Below are positions 7,322 through 14,834 of a DNA stretch of 36,144 nt, piece by piece. Both the position numbers and the translations under genes were made by a program. Where the stretch lies: the NCBI GenBank assembly GCA_035315065.1, contig DATFYM010000257.1, positions 1 to 36,144 on the forward strand. Reading direction: 5' to 3'. Position 1 is the stretch's first letter; each line of letters starts with the position of its first letter. The DNA comes from DATFYM01 sp035315065 (GTDB lineage Bacteria; Acidobacteriota; Terriglobia; UBA7540). The notes beneath the pieces are model-generated. The model searched no databases and was not told the origin of the DNA. It was given only the letters and a program-made list of their open reading frames with translations.

Positions 7322-8527
7322 TCAATGGAGTGAGTTCGCCAAGGACACGGCTTGGGACGGCTCGCCGACACCGGCAATCGAGTAAATCATGCCATTCTTT
7401 ACCCAGATCAGGGTAAAGTCCTCGACGTTGGGCTGCTGCGTCACGCGGTGAATCAAGGTCCCTTGCTCACCGTCCACGGCGACCTTCTCGTAAGAGCCGG
7501 CATTCCTCGGAACCGGAATCACCAGGGTCGAAGTCCAATCCACCGTCTGGCAGAAGGCTTCCGCCTCGTCTGCACTCATGCCCGCCGCCTGCAACGCCAC
7601 CACCGCCAACTGGGCGATGTTGAGATCGGGCGGAACGCTTACCACGGGACTCGGCGCTTGCACGAAGACGAGGCAATTGTCCGGAGCTTGTTCAGCCGCT
7701 GAGTCGCGACGGCGGCGCCGTTGCGCAGCATCCGCCGGGTTCGGGCAGTTGCCGTACCGGGCCACCACCACACTGGGAATATGCACGGCAATCATGGCCC
7801 CGTCTACAGCGGCCGGGAACTGCAAGTCAGGACGACCGACGTCGCTGAGGATGGCTTGCAGGCGGTCACGGTTCAACGTCATATTGAACGCCTGCTCGCC
7901 CTCAACGGTGAACTGCGGAGCGTCGGCACGGCCACTCAACAAACGCACCGGGTAACCTGCCATGCGGCTGGCCTCGTCCGCACTGGCGGGGCTTTGGGGT
8001 TGACTCGAGAGCGTCTGGACCACATTGTCCGAGAAGAAGGCGCTGATCGTCTTGGCGGCGTTCGAGTCTGGCCCCGGCATGGCGACCGGGTCGACGCCGA
8101 TCACCGCTACCTGCTGCACACGCAGCATGGCCAACACTCTCTGCGCCCAACTGCGAGCGGGTGCCAAGCTGAAGAGTCCAACGCCAAGCAGAATGGCGGC
8201 AGCCGCAGCCCAAGCCGGACGAAGCGGCTTGGCGAAAAGGCGGCCTATAATGCCAGCGGTCCGAGCTCGCGTCTCGGTCCCGACACGCTGTTGCCCGGTC
8301 GCTCTGAACTGGGCGAGGGCCAGTGCCGCATCGGGCGGCGCCTCGCCGGGCTGCGGCGCCAGAGTCGAGAGAGCCTCGCTCACCCGCCTGGCCTCGATCG
8401 CAACCGTTTCGGCACGACGGCGGCAATCCGCGCATACCGCAAGATGGCTGGTCACCTCAAAAGACTCGGTTTCTGTTAGCTCGCCATCGATCCGTGCTCG
8501 CAGCAATCCATCCGTGACGCAACTCAT
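7322..8527 (-). CDS. probable anti-sigma factor, zinc-finger type, membrane-anchored
   Basis: A 401-residue protein. The N-terminus has the zf-HC2 anti-sigma pattern: an early Cys (MSCVTDGLL), DGELTETESFEVTSHLAVCADCRR with His and CxxC ligands. One membrane segment follows at about 140-160 (AAAAILLGVGLFSLAPARSW), then a long outer domain ending in YEKVAVDGEQGTLIHRV and LIWVKNGMIYSIAGVG, which resembles DUF4367-type sensor domains. The gene follows the ECF sigma factor gene and precedes the ABC genes. The likely role is to hold the sigma factor at the membrane until an envelope signal arrives. A heptad array lies between it and the sigma gene. Confidence 0.85.
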   Translation of the reverse strand: MSCVTDGLLRARIDGELTETESFEVTSHLAVCADCRRRAETVAIEARRVSEALSTLAPQPGEAPPDAALALAQFRATGQQRVGTETRARTAGIIGRLFAKPLRPAWAAAAAILLGVGLFSLAPARSWAQRVLAMLRVQQVAVIGVDPVAMPGPDSNAAKTISAFFSDNVVQTLSSQPQSPASADEASRMAGYPVRLLSGRADAPQFTVEGEQAFNMTLNRDRLQAILSDVGRPDLQFPAAVDGAMIAVHIPSVVVARYGNCPNPADAAQRRRRRDSAAEQAPDNCLVFVQAPSPVVSVPPDLNIAQLAVVALQAAGMSADEAEAFCQTVDWTSTLVIPVPRNAGSYEKVAVDGEQGTLIHRVTQQPNVEDFTLIWVKNGMIYSIAGVGEPSQAVSLANSLH

Positions 8528-8553
8528 AGGTCCCCCTTTTCCTGGACAAGGCA

Positions 8554-8619
8554 GCCTTCCGCTTACTCCTTACCGCCTTCTGCCTACTGCTTCTGTATAC
8601 CGTCTTACCGCTCTCTTCC
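8554..8619. repeat. one-armed heptad array between sigma and anti-sigma genes
   Basis: About nine degenerate heptads run in a row (gccttcc, gcttact, cttaccg, ccttctg, cctactg and similar), pyrimidine-rich on the plus strand. Unlike most sites in the window there is no complementary second arm nearby. The array overlaps the last four codons of the sigma factor gene (GRER and its TAA), so the stop codon lies inside it. Confidence 0.7.
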
Positions 8620-9207
8620 ATGCAGCCTGAGATAGTGCTTCTGAAACTCGGCTTCGGCGCGGATCAACATGGTACCCACGGAACCGCGCTTGACGCCCAG
8701 CGCCTCTGCCAGCTCCTGGTAGGAAAGCCCGCTGGCGCGTAGTACCAGGATTTGAGCTTGGCCAGGCTTCAACCGGGCGAGGACCGCGCGCACGCGTTGC
8801 TGCCTCTCAGCACGCAGAAGTTCACCCAGAGGATCGGCAGCGGCGTTGCCGGACTCAACCCTTGCCCGCCCGGCAGCGTCTTCGTAATGCCGGCGCCTGC
8901 CCGCGGCGCGCAGAGCGTCGATGCCCAGGTTGGTTGCCGTGCGGTACAGCCAGCCGCCGATGTTGCCCTGGCTGTTCACCAGATCGTGCCGGCAGTAAGC
9001 CCTCCAGAAGACGTCGTTGGCCAGTTCTTCCGCCCGCGTGCGCTCGCCTACCAGACGTACCAGCACGCCGACCACGCGTGGATAATGCTCAAGGAACACA
9101 GCTTCGAAGGCCGATTCGCTCCACATGGATTCTCGCGTCAGACTCCCGGTTGGCAACTTCGCGCTTGCCAGAGTGCTCAGGCTATCCGCAGTTCCCACGA
9201 TTTCCAA
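8605..9207 (-). CDS. ECF (extracytoplasmic function) RNA polymerase sigma factor
   Basis: A sigma-70 family factor of about 200 residues with only regions 2 and 4. Region 2 is FEAVFLEHYPRVVGVLVRLVGERTRAEELANDVFWRAY with NIGGWLYRTATNLGIDALR. Region 4 is LARLKPGQAQILVLRASGLSYQELAEALGVKRGSVGTMLIRAEAEF, containing the helix-turn-helix. Two starts compete: TTG at 9207 or GTG at 9198, the latter better spaced from a GAGGAGG. The 5' end overlaps the uppS 3' end by 17-26 bases. The anti-sigma gene follows. The sigma factor probably controls itself, the anti-sigma factor and the ABC exporter; this is inferred from gene order. Confidence 0.93.
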   Translation of the reverse strand: MEIVGTADSLSTLASAKLPTGSLTRESMWSESAFEAVFLEHYPRVVGVLVRLVGERTRAEELANDVFWRAYCRHDLVNSQGNIGGWLYRTATNLGIDALRAAGRRRHYEDAAGRARVESGNAAADPLGELLRAERQQRVRAVLARLKPGQAQILVLRASGLSYQELAEALGVKRGSVGTMLIRAEAEFQKHYLRLHGRER

Positions 9208-10066
9208 GCCTCCTCGTAGCTTTTTCCTTTGCTGCTCCTATAACGTTTGCCCGGGTGAAAGTGTGACAGCTCAAGGAGGCGTTTGGCGCCGGCGCAAAGT
9301 CTTGGTCAACTGGCCGCGCGTCGACAATCCGCCCGAAGCGACGCTGCCGCGATTGGAACTGGTTGACTGCGGCTTCGAGGTCAGCGGCGCCGAAGTCCGG
9401 CCACATCCGATCGGTGAAGAACAGCTCGGCGTAAGAACTTTCCCACAAAAGGAAATCGCTCAGCCGCTGCTCACCGCCGGTGCGAATCAGCAAGTCGACG
9501 TCGGCGACAGGCCTTCCATCAGAACCCACGCCTGAGACAAGGCAAGCGAAGTCCTCACGCGTCGCGTGGCCGTTGTGCCGGAGGCGCAGCGCCGCCCGGA
9601 AAATCATCTCCCGCGCCGAGTAATCGACGGCGATGCGCAGGTGCATTTTGTCCCCGCCGGCAGTCGCTGCTTCGGCGCTTTCGACTGCCGCCTTGAGAGA
9701 GGTCGACAAACGGTCCCGACGGCCGATGACGCTCACGCGAATTCCGTGCCGGGCGCAATTGCTGGCTGCGTCGCGCAGATAGATCTCGAACAGCCTCATC
9801 AGCCCGCTGACCTCCGGCCCGGGGCGCTGCCAGTTGTCGGAGGAGAAGGCGAAAAGCGTGAGCGTGCCGAAGCCGAGGCGGGCCGCTTCCTCAACAACCC
9901 GCCGCACCGCATGCGCTCCGGTCCGGTGCCCCGCCCGCCGCGGCCAGCCGCGGGCAGTGGCCCAGCGTCCATTGCCGTCCATGATGATGGCCACGTGCAG
10001 AGCCGGCTTGGGTGACAGCCGACCGTCGCCCTGCCGGGACGCCGGCGATAAAGGCCTTTGTTCCAT
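9182..10066 (-). CDS. uppS: undecaprenyl diphosphate synthase (cis-prenyltransferase)
   Basis: UppS adds isopentenyl units in cis to farnesyl diphosphate to make the C55 lipid carrier for peptidoglycan. The diagnostic HVAIIMDGNGRWATARGWPRRAGHRTGAHAVR block with the catalytic Asp is at the N-terminus, followed by LTLFAFSSDNWQRP and, near the C-terminus, DLLIRTGGEQRLSDFLLWESSYAELFF. The ATG at 10066 is preferred; a TTG five codons upstream is also possible. After the usual end (about QRRFGR) there is an extra tail of some 45 residues (DQDFAPAPNASLSCHTFTRA...) that is unlike the family. It overlaps the sigma factor start and may be fortuitous. Confidence 0.95.
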   Translation of the reverse strand: MEQRPLSPASRQGDGRLSPKPALHVAIIMDGNGRWATARGWPRRAGHRTGAHAVRRVVEEAARLGFGTLTLFAFSSDNWQRPGPEVSGLMRLFEIYLRDAASNCARHGIRVSVIGRRDRLSTSLKAAVESAEAATAGGDKMHLRIAVDYSAREMIFRAALRLRHNGHATREDFACLVSGVGSDGRPVADVDLLIRTGGEQRLSDFLLWESSYAELFFTDRMWPDFGAADLEAAVNQFQSRQRRFGRIVDARPVDQDFAPAPNASLSCHTFTRANVIGAAKEKATRRLGNRGNCG

Positions 10067-10088
10067 AAAGTAACTCGCCAAAAGAAAA

Positions 10089-10152
10089 CCAGAAATCGGA
10101 GATGAGAATCAGGAGGGAAGGCTCCCCTTTCTTCTCGTTCCTAACTTCTGGT
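10089..10152. repeat. heptad-type hairpin between winged-helix gene and uppS
   Basis: The left arm at 10089-10118 is purine-rich in rough heptads (accagaa, atcggag, atgagaa). The right arm at 10124-10152 is pyrimidine-rich (cttctcg, ttcctaa, cttctgg). The outer ends accagaa (10089-10095) and ttctggt (10146-10152) match perfectly. The right end includes the last codons and TAG stop of the regulator gene. Confidence 0.7.
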
Positions 10153-10434
10153 CTTTGTCGACTGAATCAGGCTCTCCATCTGGTCGAGGTAGGTCTCAAG
10201 CGCCCGCCGCCCCCCCGGCGTGAGCCGATACTCTGTCTTGGGCATGCGCCCGGCGAAAAACTTCGAACACGAGACGTACCCTGCCTCCTCCAGCCTGCGG
10301 GCATGCACGCTCAGGTTGCCGTCGGTGGCATCGAGGAGTTTCTTCAGCTCGTTGAAGCTGAGCGAGTCGTTCACGGCCAGCGCGCTTACGATGCCCAGGC
10401 GGATCTGCTCATGAATCAGCCGGTCGAACTCCAA
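10141..10434 (-). CDS. winged-helix transcriptional regulator (HTH_34/ArsR-like)
   Basis: A small DNA-binding protein of 97 residues from the chosen start. EQIRLGIVSALAVNDSLSFNELKKLLDATDGNLSVHARRLEEAGYVSCSKFF is the winged helix-turn-helix, followed by the wing and TEYRLTPGGRRALETYLDQM. The start is a TTG at 10434 with GGAGAGG about six bases before it. The frame is open further upstream (to 10644), but that part overlaps the membrane protein gene and is not family-like. The neighbouring membrane protein gene upstream on the same strand is its likely partner. Confidence 0.85.
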   Translation of the reverse strand: MEFDRLIHEQIRLGIVSALAVNDSLSFNELKKLLDATDGNLSVHARRLEEAGYVSCSKFFAGRMPKTEYRLTPGGRRALETYLDQMESLIQSTKTRS

Positions 10435-10528
10435 AGCGGGCCTCTCCGCAGACCGAGAATGAACGGCATGCCCCCTTCCGGCGGCGGACCGCCTTTCATG
10501 TTTAGCAGAATCATGGGAAACGCGGAGT

Positions 10529-11143
10529 CTAGCCACCGAACCTCCGATCGATGATAGCGCCAAACAGAATCTGCACGCCGCCGAAGCCCACCGCCATGCA
10601 GGCATCACCCCACGCTGGTGGTAAAAACAGCGCCAGGGCCCCAACGGTCATCAAGCACAGGCCCATTACCGGGACCACCCGGACGGAAAAAGCGCCTGCA
10701 GTCACGATGCCGGCGCCGTAGAGCAGAAGCCAGAGTCCGGGCAGCACGCTGGTGTGGCCGACGCGGTAGAGGACGATGGTAAGCAGGGCGCCGGCCACCA
10801 GAGGTGGAGAAAGGCTTAAGGCAAACTTGCGACCGGCCCCGGTCAGCACCGGCTGGGCGGCGGCTCGCGCCTTCTGATTCACCGTCCAGGTCCCGACCAG
10901 GACCGCCGCCAGCGCTTCCACCAGCCACGTCGCCAGCCAAGCGGCGGTGGTCACCTGCCGCGAAGCGACCCAAGCCGCGGCGACCGCCGTCGCCCCCATG
11001 GCCATACCGCCCATGCCGGGAACAGCGGTGAAGGAGGCGGATCGTTCCATCGTCTCGCGGATAAAGCGCAGATTCTCCGCGGCGCGCGCGTCGGGCGCCC
11101 GCGCTCCGGGGCGCGCGCGGCGAACCGGCCGGTCAGGAAACAT
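10529..11143 (-). CDS. multi-pass membrane protein of unknown function
   Basis: A 204-residue protein with an Arg-rich N-terminus (VRRARPGARAPDARAAENLRFIRETMERSASFTAVPG) and about six hydrophobic helices (ATAVAAAWVASR, AAWLATWLVEALAAVLVGTW, PPLVAGALLTIVLYRVG, GLWLLLYGAGIVTAGAFSV, VMGLCLMTVGALALFLPPAW, GFGGVQILFGAIID). I do not recognise a named family. The pairing with a winged-helix regulator 95 bases downstream on the same strand resembles two-gene units often seen in Acidobacteriota, where the membrane protein may modulate the regulator. That role is inference. Confidence 0.75.
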   Translation of the reverse strand: MFPDRPVRRARPGARAPDARAAENLRFIRETMERSASFTAVPGMGGMAMGATAVAAAWVASRQVTTAAWLATWLVEALAAVLVGTWTVNQKARAAAQPVLTGAGRKFALSLSPPLVAGALLTIVLYRVGHTSVLPGLWLLLYGAGIVTAGAFSVRVVPVMGLCLMTVGALALFLPPAWGDACMAVGFGGVQILFGAIIDRRFGG

Positions 11144-11220
11144 ACGGTGCTCTCAGATCCAGCTCTCCCAATTCAACCCCCAAACCTCGCGCCGACGCGT
11201 GCGATCGACGGCCGGAAAGC

Positions 11221-11250
11221 ACTGTACCTCAGCTCAGACACGATTGTCAA
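11221..11250 (-). promoter_or_regulatory. sigma70-type promoter for the membrane protein/regulator pair
   Basis: On the minus strand TTGACA (11250-11245) is followed after 18 bases by TACAGT (11226-11221). It lies about 78 bases upstream of the membrane protein start. Confidence 0.6.
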
Positions 11251-11309
11251 GTACTCTGCAACACAAAGTTCGAGGGGTCCGCCAAGCGAATCAAGCTTCT
11301 TCGTATCCT

Positions 11310-11888
11310 TCAGGAATCGCGTCCGGCGGTGTCGACACTCTCTGCGAAAACCTGCGTGGTGAAGGCCTGAATGCGGGCGCCGCGCCGCCAAGCGTCTTGC
11401 GGCAGGCCGGCCTTCCGGGCCGTCGCGTCCAGGAATTGCTCGCGGTCCCAGTTCCACTCGACTGCCACCTGGGGCAGAAGCAAACCTCGGCGCCCCTCAT
11501 GCGAAATGAGCAACCCGTGCCGGCCCACCTCGATGTAATCGACTTCGATATCCGAGAGGGGCGACAGCACGGAAACCTCAAGGTGGAGATGGGGGAGCTC
11601 GTCCGGTCGTACCGGTTGGAATCGGAAATCGCGAAGAGCAGCAGCCACGGCGCATTCGCGCACGGTCTCGTACAGCGGCTTCGTGGTTTCTATGCTCCCC
11701 ACGCACCCGCGCAACTCGTGCTCCTTGCGCAGGGTTACGAACGCTCCGTGGTGTTCGCGAAGCGGGCCTTTCAGATCCTCCGCGTCAGGTAAAGGTCCGG
11801 GCAGGATATGATGCCGCACCGCCGCCTCGAGCGCCTGCCGAGCCAAGTGTAGCAACTGCCGCTGTTCCGCCTCACTGAGTGGCGACAT
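11310..11888 (-). CDS. AMMECR1 domain protein (AmmeMemoRadiSam system protein A type)
   Basis: A 192-residue AMMECR1-domain protein. The domain is recognised from GAFVTLRKEHELRGCVGSIETTKPLYETVRECAVAAALRDFRFQPV, which contains the conserved LRGCVG motif, and from the C-terminal LLLPQVAVEWNWDREQFLDATARKAGLPQDAW. The start is the ATG at 11888 (MSPLSEAEQ); the open frame continues upstream but inside pgsA. The 5' end overlaps the pgsA 3' end by 17 bases, so the two are probably cotranscribed. Its partners in the AmmeMemoRadiSam set (Memo-like protein and radical SAM protein) are not in the window. The biochemical role is unknown. Confidence 0.92.
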   Translation of the reverse strand: MSPLSEAEQRQLLHLARQALEAAVRHHILPGPLPDAEDLKGPLREHHGAFVTLRKEHELRGCVGSIETTKPLYETVRECAVAAALRDFRFQPVRPDELPHLHLEVSVLSPLSDIEVDYIEVGRHGLLISHEGRRGLLLPQVAVEWNWDREQFLDATARKAGLPQDAWRRGARIQAFTTQVFAESVDTAGRDS

Positions 11889-12564
11889 CTTTCTCTTCTT
11901 CCTGCTCCCTTGGTCCTTCCGACAGTTCTCCTCCCTTCCCCACGCGCAGAATCCGCAACCGGCGGGACGGACGCTTGAGGCGATCGTCAAGCTTCTTCCA
12001 GAAGCTCCAGAAGTACTGGGCAGCCGAAGCGATGGCGAAAAGCATCACCAGCCACAGCAGGACGTACCCGGGTAGCCGCGTGGTGATGTAAAGCCACTGG
12101 CCCGTGAGGGTGATCCCCAGGAACTGACGGGCGACATCCGGGACGCGGCCTTCCAGCACCAACGTGGAGATGGCGATGACCTGCAACACCATCTTGGTCT
12201 TGCCGAGATCGGAAGCCTGCAGAATAAAACCTTCCGCGGAAGCGATCCCGCGCAGTCCAGACACGGCGAACTCCCGGCCCACAATGATCACCACCATCCA
12301 GGCGGGGACCAGGCGAAGCTCCACTAGTGAAATGAAAGCCCCGGACGTGAGCAGTTTGTCGGCGATGGGATCGAGCAGAATACCCAGGGTAGTGATCTGT
12401 CCCCGCTTGCGCGCGAAGTAGCCGTCGAGCAAATCCGTGACGGCCGCGGTCAGGAAGACTCCCACGGCCCACAGGTCCATGGTCCGACCCTTGGTCAGCA
12501 GCAGGACAACGAGCAGCGGCGCAAAGAAAATCCGGAGCAGCGTAAGTGAAATGGGCAGGTTCAT
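11872..12564 (-). CDS. pgsA: CDP-diacylglycerol-glycerol-3-phosphate 3-phosphatidyltransferase
   Basis: A membrane enzyme of 230 residues that makes phosphatidylglycerol phosphate. The CDP-alcohol phosphotransferase signature is complete: DLLDGYFARKRGQITTLGILLDPIADK, giving DGxxAR...GxxxDxxxD. The N-terminus (MNLPISLTLLRIFFAPLLVVLLL) and later hydrophobic segments fit the six-helix fold. The C-terminal part after the last helix is charged (KKLDDRLKRPSRR) and continues to EEEKDVATQ. The ATG at 12564 is preceded by a clear promoter. The AMMECR1 gene overlaps its end. Confidence 0.95.
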   Translation of the reverse strand: MNLPISLTLLRIFFAPLLVVLLLTKGRTMDLWAVGVFLTAAVTDLLDGYFARKRGQITTLGILLDPIADKLLTSGAFISLVELRLVPAWMVVIIVGREFAVSGLRGIASAEGFILQASDLGKTKMVLQVIAISTLVLEGRVPDVARQFLGITLTGQWLYITTRLPGYVLLWLVMLFAIASAAQYFWSFWKKLDDRLKRPSRRLRILRVGKGGELSEGPREQEEEKDVATQ

Positions 12565-12650
12565 GGACCTTCGGTTCGTGGTGGGGGGCGGTCACGAAAA
12601 GGGGGCGACCGCCGGGAGGCCCAGCCAGGGCTCCCTGGTATCCCTTGGCC

Positions 12651-12679
12651 ACTATAGCCAACGCTCTGCGAAGTGTCAA
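12651..12679 (-). promoter_or_regulatory. strong sigma70-type promoter for pgsA
   Basis: On the minus strand TTGACA (12679-12674), a 17-base spacer and TATAGT (12656-12651), about 87 bases upstream of the pgsA start. Six of six and five of six bases match the consensus. Confidence 0.75.
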
Positions 12680-13149
12680 ACTCGCGTTTGATGTAGTCCG
12701 TCGCGTGGCGGCCTTCGTCGTCACGACAGCAGGGGCAATGATGGAGAAAGGAATCCTTTCGCTGACTTCCTGCGGACCGCAACCGCCCGTCGCCGTGAAC
12801 TCGACGGCCAAGACTTTTGCAGGATTGCTGCCACGTCTATGTCGAGAGGCTACGATCCAGTTGGCCAGATTTTATGCGCCAGCCTTAGACGCTCCGGGCT
12901 AGGGTCATCGCCGCGCATGTGCAAAACTCCCATGTTTTTGAAGGTTTCTAGCCGGCCCGCTCTTAACCTTCCATTAACAAATCCTTAATCTTCTTGAGGT
13001 GACCAAGCGTATTGGAATGAATCATTTACAGCCTTCACCTCTCTGGGACCCGCATTTTTAGAGGGTTTCGCCCGGCTTCGCTGCCGCCCGCAGGTTGGGG
13101 GTTTTGCACAGAGTTTTCCACAAGCCGTAAGCCTCGAAAATCGGACGTT
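12680..13149. other. intergenic region between hflX and the pgsA promoter
   Basis: I see no supported gene here. Short open frames on both strands lack ribosome binding sites and family features. There is a 13-base inverted pair, gtgcaaaactccc at 12919-12931 and gggggttttgcac at 13097-13109 (one mismatch), bounding an AT-richer stretch of 165 bases. A single TTTTCCACA (one mismatch from a DnaA box) lies at about 13114-13122. Neither is enough to name a function. Confidence 0.5.
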
Positions 13150-14451
13150 TTAGCCGCCCGAAAGCGACTCTCCAATCACCAGCGCGCCATGGAAACGTCC
13201 CCGCACCGATTCCGTCACCCGCGCCCGCACCCGAACGCGATTCTCCTCCACGCGCGTCGAAAGCACGTGGCCGAAACGATGCACGAGCGCGAAGCTCTCG
13301 CCGTCGCTGCACGGAAAATCGAACTCGGCCTCGACCAGCGGCCCGCCTTCGAGTGAGGCGTCGATGCAGGCGAGGAGCGTCTCGATGCCGTGGCCGTCAC
13401 GCGCCGAAACGGCGACATCGGCCGGGCCCGCCGCCGCAAGTCGCTTCTGTTCCGTTTCATCCAGCAGGTCGATCTTGTTCCATACGTGCAGCCGCGGCGC
13501 GGAGGTGAGTCCCAACTCCGCCAGCAGGCTCTCCACCGCCGCGTCCTGTTTCCCGTGCTCGGGATGCGAAGCGTCGGTGACGTGCAGCAAGAGGCTGGCG
13601 TCTTGGAGTTCTTCCAGGGTGGCGCGAAACGCCGCCACCAGGTGCGGCGGCAACTTGCGAATAAAGCCGACCGTATCGGAAAGCAGCACAGAGCGGCGCG
13701 ATTCCAAGGGCAGCAGCCTCACCGTCGGATCAAGCGTCGCGAAGAGGCGCGACGAGGTACCGACCTCCGCGCGGGTGAGGGCGTTAAACAGCGTCGATTT
13801 ACCCGCGTTGGTGTACCCCACCAGGGCAACGGTCTGAAACTGCTGCTCGCGGCGCCGGGCGCGGTGCAGCGAGCGCTGAGAGCGGACGCGTTCCAGGGCT
13901 TCGGTGAGCTTGGCAATGCGGGCGCGAATACGTCGGCGGTCGAACTCGAGTTGCTGCTCGCCGGGCCCGCGCGTGCCGATGCCCCCGCCCAACCGCGAGA
14001 GCATGGTGCCCCGCCCCGCGAGACGCGGCAGCAGGTAGTTCAACTGCGCCAGTTCCACCTGCAATTGGCCTTCGCGGCTGAGCGCGCGCCGGGCAAAGAT
14101 GTCGAGGATAAGCTGAGTGCGGTCCAGGACCTTGAGGTCGAGCGCCGGCTCGAGGTTGCGAAGCTGGGTGGGCGTGAGGTCGTGATCGAAGATGACCACG
14201 GCGGCGCCGGCGGCGTGTGCCGCCAGGCGGATTTCCTCGGCCTTGCCGCGGCCTACCAGGGTGGCCGGATCGGGCTCGGGCGAGCGCTGCACCCGCGAGC
14301 CCACTACGGAGGCTCCGGCGCTGGTCGCTAACTCACGCAGCTCCTGGAGCGGGTCTTCCTCGAACCCCGCCGCCGAGTCGGCGCTCCCGCCCCGGCGCGT
14401 GGAAACCCAACCCGCCAGGAAGGCTTTTTCCCTCGTCTCGTTGTGAAGAAT
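13150..14451 (-). CDS. hflX: GTPase HflX (ribosome rescue/splitting), unusual start
   Basis: HflX is a GTP-binding protein that acts on stalled ribosomes. Family parts are PDPATLVGRGKAEEI, the GxGExxLExDRRRIRxRI block (GGGIGTRGPGEQQLEFDRRRIRARI), then the G domain with GYTNAGKST (G1), DPTVR (G2), DTVGFI (G3) and NKIDL (G4). The first conventional start is a GTG at 14304. Family-like sequence (NETREKAFLAGWVSTRR, then EDPLQELRELATSAGASVVG) continues upstream without ATG, GTG or TTG, up to an ATT at 14451-14449 with GGAGGGG about nine bases before it. I take this as the likely start, so translation may begin at a rare codon. It lies right behind hfq, whose stop it nearly touches. Confidence 0.92.
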   Translation of the reverse strand: MLHNETREKAFLAGWVSTRRGGSADSAAGFEEDPLQELRELATSAGASVVGSRVQRSPEPDPATLVGRGKAEEIRLAAHAAGAAVVIFDHDLTPTQLRNLEPALDLKVLDRTQLILDIFARRALSREGQLQVELAQLNYLLPRLAGRGTMLSRLGGGIGTRGPGEQQLEFDRRRIRARIAKLTEALERVRSQRSLHRARRREQQFQTVALVGYTNAGKSTLFNALTRAEVGTSSRLFATLDPTVRLLPLESRRSVLLSDTVGFIRKLPPHLVAAFRATLEELQDASLLLHVTDASHPEHGKQDAAVESLLAELGLTSAPRLHVWNKIDLLDETEQKRLAAAGPADVAVSARDGHGIETLLACIDASLEGGPLVEAEFDFPCSDGESFALVHRFGHVLSTRVEENRVRVRARVTESVRGRFHGALVIGESLSGG

Positions 14452-14455
14452 AGGA

Positions 14456-14710
14456 TTACCCCTCCGACTTGGCCGCAGCCATCGCGGTCGCCGCCAAGCC
14501 GGCGTGCCGTGGCTGCGTCACCGTCGAGATGGCGTGCTTGAAAATCAATTGTTCCTGGCGATCGCTCTCCAGGATCACGGAGTATTTGTCGAAACTGCGA
14601 ATCCGCCCCACCAGCTTGGCGCCGTTCACCAGAACAATGGTGACCATCGTCTTTTCCTTACGCGCGGTATTCAGGAAACCGTCTTGAATGTTTTGCCCTT
14701 GCTTTTCCAT
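14456..14710 (-). CDS. hfq: RNA chaperone Hfq
   Basis: Hfq is a hexameric Sm-like protein that helps small RNAs pair with mRNAs. The 84 residues contain Sm1 (NIQDGFLNTARKEKTMVTIVLVNGAKLVGRIRSFDKYSVIL) and Sm2 with the end LIFKHAISTV; the usual YKHAIS is FKHAIS here. A short Ala/Gly-rich tail follows. The gene sits between miaA and hflX, the classic bacterial order. A heptad hairpin separates it from miaA. Confidence 0.96.
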   Translation of the reverse strand: MEKQGQNIQDGFLNTARKEKTMVTIVLVNGAKLVGRIRSFDKYSVILESDRQEQLIFKHAISTVTQPRHAGLAATAMAAAKSEG

Positions 14711-14725
14711 GTGCGGACCAGAAGA

Positions 14726-14834
14726 AATTATGAATTACGAATAATTACGAATTACGAATGATGAACAAAGGCGCTCATTCATCATTCCTTCTTCGTCCTG
14801 CAATCATAATTCATAATTCTTAATTCTTAATTCG
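14726..14834. repeat. AT-rich heptad hairpin between miaA and hfq
   Basis: The left arm at 14726-14766 has heptads attatga, attacga, attacga, attacga. The right arm at 14776-14834 has attcatc, ataattc, ataattc, ttaattc, ttaattc. The arms are complementary. The right arm runs into miaA, so the last four or five MiaA codons and its TAA stop are repeat sequence. It would lie in the miaA-hfq transcript just before hfq. Confidence 0.85.

Noticed and set aside
13105..13125. DnaA box / replication origin
   Set aside because: Only one near-match (TTTTCCACA) is present, with no cluster and no dnaA, dnaN or gidA genes.
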